Shown: piece by piece, positions 6,351 through 12,102 of the stretch
Position numbering within the stretch: position 1 is the stretch's first letter
Layout of the letters: each line of letters begins with the position of its first letter
Notes under the pieces: model-generated
What the model saw: only the letters and a program-made list of their open reading frames with translations
Told to the model about the DNA's origin: nothing
Databases searched by the model: none
Made by a program: the position numbers and the translations under genes
Source: Nitrospirae bacterium GWC2_57_9
GTDB taxonomy: Bacteria; Nitrospirota; UBA9217
NCBI GenBank assembly: GCA_001805085.1
Contig: MHEA01000160.1
Span: 11,373-23,474 of the forward strand
Length of the DNA: 12,102 nucleotides
Direction: 5' to 3'

Positions 6351-7400
6351 CTTTGCGATAGTATAAAAAATGACCGATCCCGAATCAACCCGTTCCATTT
6401 TCAAGGCGCTGTCCGGGAGGTCGCAGTAGTGCAGAATTCTTTCAAAATCATCTTCGGTCCTCTGCAGGAACCCGTCCCAGTTCACGAGCCAGTGGTAAAT
6501 ATGCGGCCGATAGCGGTTTACATCCTTGAAAGAGGCAATGATCTTCCCGCCGGGAGCAAGCAGCTTATACAGTGAGTTCAATAATTTTATCAGGAAATCG
6601 TCGGGGAGATAGTCAAAATAGCCTACGCTGTAAATGACGTCCTGCATGCCGAATTCCATGACCGCTGTTTCAAAATCGAAGATGCGAAGCGCGTTGTACT
6701 TGCGCAGCTCAACCTGTTCGGTGGTCAGTCCTGCATGGGCCAGACGGTCGAGGGCGAAGTTGAGGGCATCGTCGTCAAGATCGACACAGACGAATTTTGC
6801 ACCTGACGCTTTAATGGCGGGGGCAAGTTCGAACACCTCGCGGCAGGAACCGCAGGCCACGTCGAGCACTTTCTGCTTCGGTTTGGTGGAAAGCGCGCCG
6901 CGCAGCAGTTCCCGGAGCATGACGATACGGTCCCGCACGCCCTCTGCAAGCGGCGCCGTCAGCATGTATCTGTCCAGATAATATCCAATGCCTTCGGACA
7001 AGGGCGAGTTCTTGTAAGCCATCTCGAGAGTATTGTAATCCCCCTGATGACCTTGCGGCCAGGTTCTGGTCCGGTTGATGAGATAGCTCCTGGACAGGAT
7101 CGCGTTCGTCTTTTCCCGGAACTCGACCTGCGCTGTTTTCACGATAAACGCATCGTTGTTGACCTGCTGTTCGAAGCGGACGCACGCCTCCAGCATGGAA
7201 TCGGTCAGCAGGGCGATCTCCGCCTGCAGCTGTTCCTGGTCGAAACCGGGCAACAGGCATCTCGATTCGAAATCCCTGAGCTGCTGAACGTACTGCTCGG
7301 TCCTCATCTCCAGTTCAGCAATGTAGTTTTCCGGCATTTCCCTTACAACAGGGATTGCCTCCTTGATCTCTTCCCCCCGATAGATAGCTGTTTTCTGCAT
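6345..7400 (-). CDS. Class I SAM-dependent methyltransferase, possibly PhcB-like
   Basis: The ATG at 7400 is chosen because AAGGAGG lies 5 bases upstream, an almost perfect ribosome site; a GTG at 7505 would add 35 residues read from a structured leader. The 351-residue protein has a helical N-terminal region (about 1-110), then QGHQGDYNTLEMAY (116-129), then a Rossmann methyltransferase domain with motif I VLDVACGSCREV (168-179) and the acidic ribose-binding CVDLDDDAL (195-203). The GDY-containing segment before the methyltransferase domain reminds me of the family annotated as extracellular factor 3-hydroxypalmitic acid methyl ester synthase (PhcB). This assignment is from memory and unverified. 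If right, it would methylate a fatty acid, which fits the neighbouring acyl-chain operon. It lies 188 bases upstream of fabG in the same direction, but each has its own promoter. No membrane segment is evident. Confidence 0.78.
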   Translation of the reverse strand: MQKTAIYRGEEIKEAIPVVREMPENYIAELEMRTEQYVQQLRDFESRCLLPGFDQEQLQAEIALLTDSMLEACVRFEQQVNNDAFIVKTAQVEFREKTNAILSRSYLINRTRTWPQGHQGDYNTLEMAYKNSPLSEGIGYYLDRYMLTAPLAEGVRDRIVMLRELLRGALSTKPKQKVLDVACGSCREVFELAPAIKASGAKFVCVDLDDDALNFALDRLAHAGLTTEQVELRKYNALRIFDFETAVMEFGMQDVIYSVGYFDYLPDDFLIKLLNSLYKLLAPGGKIIASFKDVNRYRPHIYHWLVNWDGFLQRTEDDFERILHYCDLPDSALKMERVDSGSVIFYTIAKP

Positions 7401-7442
7401 TTGATCCTCCTTAATGGAATCGTTTCTTAAATTTGTCTGCTG

Positions 7443-7500
7443 CCGCACCGATCCCGGAATGCATCCCCCCTTCGGGACTCTTGTTCCGGGCACGATGCGA
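7443..7500 (-). promoter_or_regulatory. Strongly structured 5' leader of the methyltransferase mRNA
   Basis: The minus-strand transcript folds into a long hairpin. An outer 8-bp helix (TCGCATCG with CGGTGCGG, including two G-U pairs) is followed by a 2x2 internal loop, then a perfect 7-bp helix (CCCGGAA with TTCCGGG), then an apical CCC-GAAG-GGG-type stem. The G-U pairs become mismatches on the other strand, so the fold fits RNA from the minus strand. It starts at about the predicted transcription start and ends about 42 bases before the methyltransferase start. No U-tract follows, so it is not a terminator. I do not recognise a known riboswitch. Confidence 0.55.
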
Positions 7501-7506
7501 TGCACG

Positions 7507-7544
7507 ATTATAAGTAAAGTAAACTGTTAGGAAAAAAGTGTCAA
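7507..7544 (-). promoter_or_regulatory. Candidate promoter of the methyltransferase gene
   Basis: An AT-rich stretch upstream of the leader holds a perfect TATAAT (7507-7512, minus strand) and a perfect TTGACA (7539-7544). They are 26 bases apart, too far for one normal sigma70 promoter. Either the -10 works with a weak -35, or the TTGACA pairs with a poorer -10 (TACTTT) 17 bases away. The TATAAT would start transcription near 7500, exactly at the base of the structured leader. Confidence 0.45.
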
Positions 7545-7685
7545 GATTTAATCTAATTCATTAAGATTACGAACTAAAATTCTAATTTTATGATAGGGGT
7601 AACAAAAACTACGGGCAGGTCAAAAAAATACTGTCGCTGACTGGCAGACGTAATACTCCCACGCAGAGGGCTGCCAAAGATCCGT

Positions 7686-8126
7686 TTATGTTCTTTTGTA
7701 GAGACCGACCAATTCTGCCGATGCTATGACATGATCCTTGATCGCGGCTTCCAGCATCTTTCGCTTAGCGTTCCGATCGAGATCAAGTTTTGTGTTGAGC
7801 GCGTAGAGTTTGAAGAAGTAACGGTGAGTTCCTGAGGGAGGACAAGGTCCGCCGTATGAAGTGCGTCTGTAATCATTGACGCCTTCCCGTGCTCCCTCCG
7901 GAAGCTTTCCCTCGGGTATCGTGGTGGTTTGGGGATCGATGTTCCAGACGAGCCAATGAACCCATGTGCCGGCAGGGGCGTCGGGATCATCGACGATCAA
8001 GGCGAGAGTTTTTGCGGCAGCCGGCACTTCTTGCAGGGAAAGGGGAGGGCTGATATCCTCGCCGTCGCAAGTATATCTGACAGGTATGGAACTATTCTGG
8101 CTGAAGGCAGGGCTGGATATTTTCAT
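7686..8126 (-). CDS. YbhB/YbcL-type PEBP (Raf kinase inhibitor-like) protein
   Basis: This 146-residue protein of the phosphatidylethanolamine-binding protein family is close to the usual bacterial length. Family hallmarks are visible: the ligand-site motif VDDPDAPAGTWVHWLVWNI (45-63), the loop YGGPCPPSGTHRYFFKLYAL (91-110), and an N-terminal CDGEDISPPLS (20-30). No signal peptide is present, so a cytoplasmic location is likely. Bacterial members have no firmly known general role; lipid or small-anion binding is assumed from the fold. The ATG at 8126 has only a weak ribosome site. A possible -10 (TATGCT with an upstream TG) lies about 35 bases before the start. Downstream on its strand a run of seven T at 7625-7631 follows only weak inverted repeats. 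No clear link to the fatty acid operon is seen. Confidence 0.9.
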   Translation of the reverse strand: MKISSPAFSQNSSIPVRYTCDGEDISPPLSLQEVPAAAKTLALIVDDPDAPAGTWVHWLVWNIDPQTTTIPEGKLPEGAREGVNDYRRTSYGGPCPPSGTHRYFFKLYALNTKLDLDRNAKRKMLEAAIKDHVIASAELVGLYKRT

Positions 8127-8264
8127 AGTTTGCCGGCTTGGGCCAAATTAACTGCCTACTTTGAGCATAGCACAAGAGTATTTAAAGTTCATGAGAGGCC
8201 GTTTTTAAAAAGGAAAAAATGGGGCTGGCTCAGTTTGGCTAAGACTAAGGTATGTGAAAGGGGG

Positions 8265-8321
8265 GACGCCTGCACGCACCGGACTAATTCTTGCTGAATT
8301 AGCCCGGTACGGACAGGCGTC
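8265..8321. repeat. Long imperfect palindrome, REP/MITE-like
   Basis: Outer arms GACGCCTG (8265-8272) and CAGGCGTC (8314-8321) match perfectly. Inside, ACCGG (8278-8282) pairs with CCGGT (8304-8308) and CTAATTC (8284-8290) with GAATTAG (8296-8302) around a 5-base loop, with one A-C mismatch between them. Runs of G flank both sides. Nested arms, G-rich flanks and an intergenic position resemble REP elements moved by Y1 (RAYT) transposases. No transposase is present in the window. Confidence 0.55.
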
Positions 8322-8347
8322 TTGGGGGGGAATGAGGCAGGCACAGG

Positions 8348-8388
8348 GCATATCGACTAAACGCAAACTGGCGTCTGAACCGATATGC
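8348..8388. repeat. Second palindrome adjacent to the first
   Basis: Arms GCATATCG (8348-8355) and CGATATGC (8381-8388) match perfectly around 25 bases that contain a small inner stem (ACGC / GCGT). It lies 26 bases from the previous palindrome. The pair may be a compound REP-type element (BIME-like), or a regulatory or recombination site; the sequence does not decide. Confidence 0.45.
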
Positions 8389-8654
8389 ATGTACAGGCAC
8401 TGATAAGCAAGAAGTCTGCCATAAATTGAATCATTATATTTTGAGGAGTTAACGAACTGAAAAGGGTAGAGGAGTCGAAAATCGAACGAAACAGTGTCGG
8501 AACGTATCTTATCGGACCATCACAGCAGTCGGAATAAAGGACAGATCAGGATAGATTTCTTTCTGAAAGCGCGGTTCGCTGTCTAGACGGATGATACTGG
8601 CGCAGGCTTTGCGGGGAGAAAATGAGCATCATTGTGCACTTAACTGTGCAGTGA

Positions 8655-9584
8655 TCAGAGTTGTTCCACCACAGCTGCAGCAAGGAGGGGAAGCATGATC
8701 TCATGATGGCCGGTGATAGCGTATCCCCGCCCTCCGTCCTGGGTGGGGCGGCGGACCACATTCGTGTTCGGCCGGTAATGCTGCACGAAATCCATGTTCA
8801 CGGTGGTGAAATGCCGCAGCGGATTGCCGAGGTTCCTGCAGAGAGTGACGGCCTTCAGGAATATTTCAGGCAGCAGCACCGCTGACCCGAGATTGATGTA
8901 TACGCCACCCTCCAGTTCGGATACCAGGGAGCAGAAGGCGAGAAAATCGTTCTGCGCGGCCCTCCCGGTAGCTGCGCCGTCAAAGGACGGGTGCATATGA
9001 ATGATATCGGTGCCGATCGCCACATGAACCGTTACCGGCACGCGGCAGCGGGCGCCCGCGGCAAGAAGGCTCATGTTCTTGTAAGGAAATGAACTGTCCT
9101 GGATCATGCGGCCCGCTGCTGCTCCGATGCCCTGCCCTTCAGCCGCCGCCGCGATCGCCTGATTGAGAAAACTGCCCGTTTCCTCGGCCATGCCGAAGGC
9201 TCCGGAAAGGATCTCCTTGTCCACGTCCTCCGATGTCTGGCCGATGAAGGCAAGTTCGAAGTCGTGGATCATGCCCGCCCCGTTCAAAGAAAGGCTCGTG
9301 ATCACCTTTTTCTCCATGAGCTCGATGATCACCGGATTCAATCCCACTTTTATGGAATGCGCACCCATGCCGAGCATGACCGGGCAACCGTCCTTTCGGG
9401 CCTGAACGATGGCCGCGGCAACTTCCCTTAACTGCCTGGCGGCGAGGATGTTGGGAAGCGAAGAAAAAAAATCCTGAAAGGACGCACCCTTGACAGGCGC
9501 TTTCGCAAAATCGTTGATGCGCACTTTGCTCTCGCGTCCTTTGATTGAGTAGGTCTTGATCTTTGCAGGGTCTATCTTTTTCAT
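8655..9584 (-). CDS. Conserved protein of unknown function, coupled to gmhA
   Basis: I do not recognise this 309-residue protein with confidence. Well-formed motif-like stretches suggest an ancient enzyme family with a nucleotide- or sugar-binding fold: LGMGAHSIKVGLNP (71-84), LNGAGMIHDFELA (100-112), FGMAEETGSF (130-139) and GTDIIHMHPS (191-200). No signal peptide or clear membrane segment is seen. A faint resemblance to deoxyhypusine-synthase-like proteins (an NAD-binding fold) comes to mind, but it is from memory only. The ATG at 9584 is chosen over a start at 9632 because the latter would overlap the gmhA end; the chosen one lies 5 bases after the gmhA stop, so translation is probably coupled and the product may act in heptose or envelope sugar metabolism. 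The ribosome site is weak, which fits coupling. It is a real gene by its coherent composition and motifs. Confidence 0.85.
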   Translation of the reverse strand: MKKIDPAKIKTYSIKGRESKVRINDFAKAPVKGASFQDFFSSLPNILAARQLREVAAAIVQARKDGCPVMLGMGAHSIKVGLNPVIIELMEKKVITSLSLNGAGMIHDFELAFIGQTSEDVDKEILSGAFGMAEETGSFLNQAIAAAAEGQGIGAAAGRMIQDSSFPYKNMSLLAAGARCRVPVTVHVAIGTDIIHMHPSFDGAATGRAAQNDFLAFCSLVSELEGGVYINLGSAVLLPEIFLKAVTLCRNLGNPLRHFTTVNMDFVQHYRPNTNVVRRPTQDGGRGYAITGHHEIMLPLLAAAVVEQL

Positions 9585-9589
9585 AGCGG

Positions 9590-10168
9590 TCAGTGGCAAT
9601 TGCCGAAGAGTTCCTCGTCCACCATCTGGCAAATGGCATGTCCGAGGGTGATGTGCGTTTCCTGGATCCGGGCTGTATGCTTGGTAGGAACGATGAAAGT
9701 GTAGTCGGCCATGCCGGCCAGCTTGCCGCCCGTGCCGCCGGTCAGGATCACGGTCTTCATCCCATTCTTCTTCGCGACTTCAAGGGCCTTGATGATGTTC
9801 GGAGAGTTCCCGCTCGTGCTGATGCCGATCACGACATCGCCCTCGTGTCCCAGGGCGCTCAGTTGCTTCGAGAAGACCTGAGAGTAATCATAATCGTTGC
9901 TGATGCTGGTCAGCACGGCCGCATCCGTGTTCAAGGCAATCGCGGGCAGGGGCGGCCTCTCCATCAGAAAGCGGTTCACGAACTCGGCTGCGATATGAGA
10001 GGCATCGGTGGAGCTGCCGCCGTTCCCAAAGAGGAGCAGTTTTCTGCCTTCCCGGAAGGTCTGCGCGATGAGCTGAACGACTTCGACGATCTTGTCCGCG
10101 TTCTCCCGCACAAACTTTACCTTGACCTGGGCGCTGTCCTCGAAAATCTTTACGATCGATTCTTTCAT
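9590..10168 (-). CDS. gmhA: D-sedoheptulose-7-phosphate isomerase GmhA
   Basis: This 192-residue SIS-domain protein matches GmhA in length and active site. The enzyme converts sedoheptulose 7-phosphate to D-glycero-D-manno-heptose 7-phosphate, the first step toward ADP-heptose for the lipopolysaccharide inner core. The phosphosugar-binding loop LFGNGGSSTDASH (46-58) and STSGNSPN (117-124) are present. The metal and catalytic residues fall as H58, E62, Q169 and H177, each three positions before the E. coli H61, E65, Q172 and H180. The start has GGAG about 12 bases upstream and a strong promoter just before it. A gene of unknown function follows after 5 bases. No other heptose genes (hldE, gmhB) are seen in the window. 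It implies a Gram-negative envelope. Confidence 0.95.
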   Translation of the reverse strand: MKESIVKIFEDSAQVKVKFVRENADKIVEVVQLIAQTFREGRKLLLFGNGGSSTDASHIAAEFVNRFLMERPPLPAIALNTDAAVLTSISNDYDYSQVFSKQLSALGHEGDVVIGISTSGNSPNIIKALEVAKKNGMKTVILTGGTGGKLAGMADYTFIVPTKHTARIQETHITLGHAICQMVDEELFGNCH

Positions 10169-10196
10169 CGTGATTGCGTCTCCAAAAAGAGAGATT

Positions 10197-10224
10197 ATTA
10201 TAGGTCAAGAGCGGCAAATGTCAA
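10197..10224 (-). promoter_or_regulatory. Near-perfect sigma70-type promoter of gmhA
   Basis: TTGACA (10219-10224) and TATAAT (10197-10202), both perfect on the minus strand, are separated by 16 bases. Transcription should start near 10190, leaving a leader of about 22 bases with GGAG at about 10181. CTTGAC occurs three times here on the minus strand (10204-10209, 10220-10225, 10238-10243), spaced 16 and 18 bases apart. Confidence 0.75.
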
Positions 10225-10274
10225 GGCAAAAAGGGTTGTCAAGGACACCAAAGGTTTAATGCCGAAGTGGCGCT

Positions 10275-10292
10275 GCCTCGAGGAATCGAGGC
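10275..10292 (-). other. Perfect hairpin between rsmA and gmhA
   Basis: GCCTCGA and TCGAGGC form a perfect 7-bp stem with a 4-base loop, about 80 bases after the rsmA stop. It may end or stabilise the rsmA transcript. No T-run follows, so an intrinsic terminator call is weak. Confidence 0.4.
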
Positions 10293-10370
10293 GATCATTG
10301 CGATCCGTTTTCAGAGTGTCATGAGCTGGATCAGAAGAGAGGAAAGATCGCGTGGCTGCTATGCCGCGCT

Positions 10371-11162
10371 TCAGGAAAAAAGAAAGTCAGCGAGTTTTGC
10401 GAACTCTTCAACGGTCAGGGTCTCCGCGCGGCGACCGAGGTCAACGCCTGTTTCCGCAAAAGCCGCCCCCATCTTTGAGGCGGGAATTTCAAGCTGCTTG
10501 AGGGCATTGCGAAGCGTTTTTCGGCGCTGCGAAAAGGCTGCCTTGACGAGGCGGATAAGAAAATTGTGATCACGGTTTGCGAGTGCCGGGTGGTCCCGCA
10601 GCACCAGCGTGATCACTGCGGAATCCACTTCGGGCCGCGGCGTAAACGCGCCGGCTGGCACGGAGAACTCGATTCGCGGTTCCGAGTAGAGTTGAACGAG
10701 AACCGAAAGATAACCGTATTCTTTGCCTCCCGGCCCCGCCGCGATGCGTTCCGCAACTTCTTTCTGCAGCATAAGGGTGAGGGTCGTGAACCTGGACCGG
10801 TCCTGCAGAAGCCTCTGGATCAGGGGCGTGGAAATATAATAAGGAAGGTTGGCAACGACCTTCCAGCCGCCTGGAAGAGAGGAATAGGGGTATTCGAGGG
10901 CGTCGACGTGCCGGATTTCGACGTTTTCCTTTTCCCCGAACTCCTGCTGCAAATACGGGATCAACCGGTCATCCAGTTCCAGGGCCAGCACCTTCTGCGC
11001 CCGCTCCGACAGGATGCGGGTGAGATGCCCCATTCCCGGACCGATCTCGAGGATGCGGTCCACGGGACCGACCGCTGCGGCGTCAACGATCTTTCGGAGG
11101 TAGTGAGGGTCCTTCAGGAAGTTCTGGCCCAGTGATTTTTTCGCGCGAATGGGAGAAATCAT
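10371..11162 (-). CDS. rsmA: 16S rRNA (adenine(1518)-N6/adenine(1519)-N6)-dimethyltransferase RsmA (KsgA)
   Basis: This 263-residue enzyme dimethylates two adjacent adenines near the 3' end of 16S rRNA during small-subunit assembly. Family motifs are in order: KKSLGQNFL (8-16), SAM-binding EIGPGMGHLT (39-48), LALELDDRL (59-67), catalytic NLPYYIST (105-112) and the C-terminal AFSQRRKTLRN (209-219). The ATG at 11162 (MISPIRAKKSLGQNF) gives the normal N-terminus; the frame opens 30 codons earlier, at 11252, but those codons read through a dispersed intergenic repeat and encode nothing family-like. It appears monocistronic, with about 200 bases to gmhA and 345 bases to the permease. Confidence 0.96.
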   Translation of the reverse strand: MISPIRAKKSLGQNFLKDPHYLRKIVDAAAVGPVDRILEIGPGMGHLTRILSERAQKVLALELDDRLIPYLQQEFGEKENVEIRHVDALEYPYSSLPGGWKVVANLPYYISTPLIQRLLQDRSRFTTLTLMLQKEVAERIAAGPGGKEYGYLSVLVQLYSEPRIEFSVPAGAFTPRPEVDSAVITLVLRDHPALANRDHNFLIRLVKAAFSQRRKTLRNALKQLEIPASKMGAAFAETGVDLGRRAETLTVEEFAKLADFLFS

Positions 11163-11209
11163 AATTGAAATACCTAACCCGGACAAGCCGGGGCCAAAAT
11201 CAAAAACCT

Positions 11210-11301
11210 TTGAACCGCTGAGGCGCGAAGGTCGCCAGGGATAAACTTCCACGGAATTAGAGTTTAAGATTTCCTTGCGTTCATTGCGGCATCGCGGTGA
11301 A
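11210..11301. repeat. Degenerate dispersed intergenic repeat
   Basis: One end reads TTGAACCGCTGAGGCGCGAAG and onward on the plus strand; the other end (about 11281-11300) reads as GCGGTGAAA, so the two ends carry inverted ACCGC / GCGGT cores. This matches the style of the accgcagaggcgcagagg-type sequences scattered between genes in many bacterial genomes, here worn by mutation. It overlaps the false N-terminal extension of rsmA. Confidence 0.45.
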
Positions 11302-11352
11302 ATTTTTTGTCATTTTGAGAAGATTTTGATTCTCAGTTATTAAACCAGTTTA

Positions 11353-11374
11353 GCAGGGATTTACACAACCCTGC
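11353..11374 (-). terminator. Possible terminator hairpin after the permease gene
   Basis: GCAGGG and CCCTGC form a perfect 6-bp stem with a 10-base loop about 135 bases after the permease stop. The sequence after it on the minus strand is AT-rich (TAAACTGGTTTAATAA) but has no real U-tract, so the call is weak. Confidence 0.3.
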
Positions 11375-11507
11375 ATTCGCGGCAAGCGCTCATAAGCGCT
11401 GGGGGCAGGCGGACGGAAGCGTACAAGGTACCTGGAGCCGCTGATCGCTGCCGTAAGTCATGAGATTAGAGGTGCCTTCCAATTCCGCATTCCGGACGCG
11501 GTTGTTT

Positions 11508-12102
11508 CTACACCTGCATCCGGGGATCCAGTTTGTCCCGCAGAAAATCGCCCAGGATGTTGAAGCTGATGACGGTGATGCTGATGGCAACGCCCGGGAA
11601 GATCACCATCCAGGGGGCAGAGTTGATGTAGGCCCGGTTCAAGCTTATCATGGAGCCCCAGGTGGCCGTGGGCGGCTGGACGCCGAGGCCGAGGAATGAG
11701 AGCGCCGCTTCGAGCAGGATGAAGCCTCCCACACGGAGACTGCCTGCGACCAGGAGCAGGGGCAGTGCATTCGGGAGGATATGACGGTACAGGATACGCG
11801 ACGGCCTCGCCCCGAGCGCCCGTGAAGCTTCGACATAGGTCTGTTCCTTTAAGGACAGGGTGATGCCGCGGACCAGCCTCGCAAAGCCGGCCCAGCCCAC
11901 GAGCGTAATGGCCAACATGGCGGACAGCAGGCCCGGCGGCATGACCGCGCTGATCCCGATGGCAAGGAGCAGGCTCGGGAAGGCGAGAAAGATATCAAAG
12001 AACTGGGAAAGCACAGCGTCGGTCTTCCCCCCGAAGTATCCGGCGATCAACCCGAAGAAGATGCCGATCGCGAGCGAGAGAGCGGCGGCGAGGATGCCCA
12101 CC
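11508..12102 (-). CDS. ABC transporter permease, OppC/DppC type, 5' end cut by window edge
   Basis: The visible 198 residues are the C-terminal part of a binding-protein-dependent inner-membrane permease for peptides, nickel or similar solutes. Several hydrophobic segments are clear: around AAALSLAIGIFFGLIAGY, FFDIFLAFPSLLLAIGI, AMLAITLVGWAGFARL, and two near the C-terminus. The cytoplasmic EAA loop that contacts the ATPase is present (VEASRALGARPSRILYRHIL), followed by the OppC-type LLEAALSFLGLGVQPPTATW. The C-terminus LGDFLRDKLDPRM is the classical end of DppC/OppC proteins. The N-terminal segment and start lie beyond 12102; the GTG at the edge is an interior valine codon. ATPase or substrate-binding genes are not in the window, so the substrate cannot be named. 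Confidence 0.93.
   Translation of the reverse strand, partial: VGILAAALSLAIGIFFGLIAGYFGGKTDAVLSQFFDIFLAFPSLLLAIGISAVMPPGLLSAMLAITLVGWAGFARLVRGITLSLKEQTYVEASRALGARPSRILYRHILPNALPLLLVAGSLRVGGFILLEAALSFLGLGVQPPTATWGSMISLNRAYINSAPWMVIFPGVAISITVISFNILGDFLRDKLDPRMQV

Larger units (their letters stand above)
8127..8654. other. 528-base intergenic stretch without a convincing gene
   Basis: No reading frame here has both a plausible start signal and family features. The left third is the upstream region of the PEBP gene. The middle holds two adjacent palindromes, listed separately. The right part (about 8400-8654) is unremarkable. It includes a hairpin TGCAC / GTGCA just past the stop of the 8655 gene, which is too weak to call a terminator. 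Confidence 0.6.
11163..11507. other. 345-base intergenic stretch between permease and rsmA
   Basis: No gene is seen here. It holds, from left to right, the rsmA upstream region, a degenerate dispersed repeat (listed separately), an AT-rich part (about 11300-11352) and several small hairpins, including AGCGCT twice, at 11385-11390 and 11395-11400. Confidence 0.6.

Noticed and set aside
7401..7505. Longer methyltransferase starting at GTG 7505
   Set aside because: The extra 35 codons fall in the structured leader, while an almost perfect ribosome site stands before the ATG at 7400.
7620..7690. T-run (7625-7631) as a terminator for the PEBP gene
   Set aside because: The stem before it is broken and the distance too long; it is mentioned only in the PEBP entry.
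7929..8297. Plus-strand open frame reaching into the palindrome region
   Set aside because: It is antisense to the PEBP gene and then reads through an inverted repeat; no ribosome site or motif is seen.
8441..8580. Small frames after GAGGAG near 8442 (a 26-codon frame from CTG and a 31-codon frame from GTG)
   Set aside because: The frame after the purine-rich site has no ATG, GTG or TTG start, and the other has no ribosome site.
9593..10324. Plus-strand open frame of 243 codons
   Set aside because: It is antisense to gmhA, which has a complete active site and a promoter.
1..12102. CRISPR arrays, tRNA or rRNA genes
   Set aside because: No regularly spaced repeats, cloverleaf-like sequence or rRNA signature was seen on either strand by eye.

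Overview
All eleven genes in this window lie on the minus strand. They look like the chromosome of a Gram-negative bacterium: a gmhA heptose gene, and tight operons with clear sigma70-type promoters. The B12-type radical SAM enzyme and the general look of RsmA and GmhA suggest an anaerobic or microaerobic lineage such as Nitrospirota or Desulfobacterota. That placement is inference only; no rRNA or other strong taxonomic marker is present.

The left half (about 1-6230) is one compact operon, read right to left from a promoter at 6199-6227. Its order is a FabG-type ketoreductase, a degenerate ketosynthase-like protein (KS-beta/chain-length-factor-like), a FabZ-type dehydratase, an intact ketosynthase, an acyl carrier protein, a B12-binding-type radical SAM enzyme, and an FAD oxidoreductase of the phytoene desaturase/CrtI type that runs off the left edge. 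KS, KS-beta, KR, DH and ACP are the parts of a reducing type II polyketide or dedicated fatty acid line. The line would build a polyene or unusual acyl chain on the ACP, and the radical SAM and CrtI-like enzymes would then tailor it. The same combination has been proposed, without proof, for ladderane lipids in anammox bacteria, and parts of it resemble aryl polyene clusters. This is the most interesting system in the window.

The middle (6345-8126) holds a SAM-dependent methyltransferase, possibly of the PhcB type that makes fatty acid methyl esters. It has its own promoter and a strongly structured 5' leader. Next comes a PEBP (YbhB/YbcL) protein. The following gap of about 530 bp carries two adjacent palindromes that look like REP/MITE-type elements.

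The right part (8655-12102) holds more ordinary genes: a conserved protein of unknown function coupled to gmhA (sedoheptulose-7-phosphate isomerase, with a near-perfect promoter), rsmA (16S rRNA dimethyltransferase), a 345 bp intergenic stretch with a degenerate dispersed repeat, and the 3' part of an OppC/DppC-type ABC permease that runs off the right edge.
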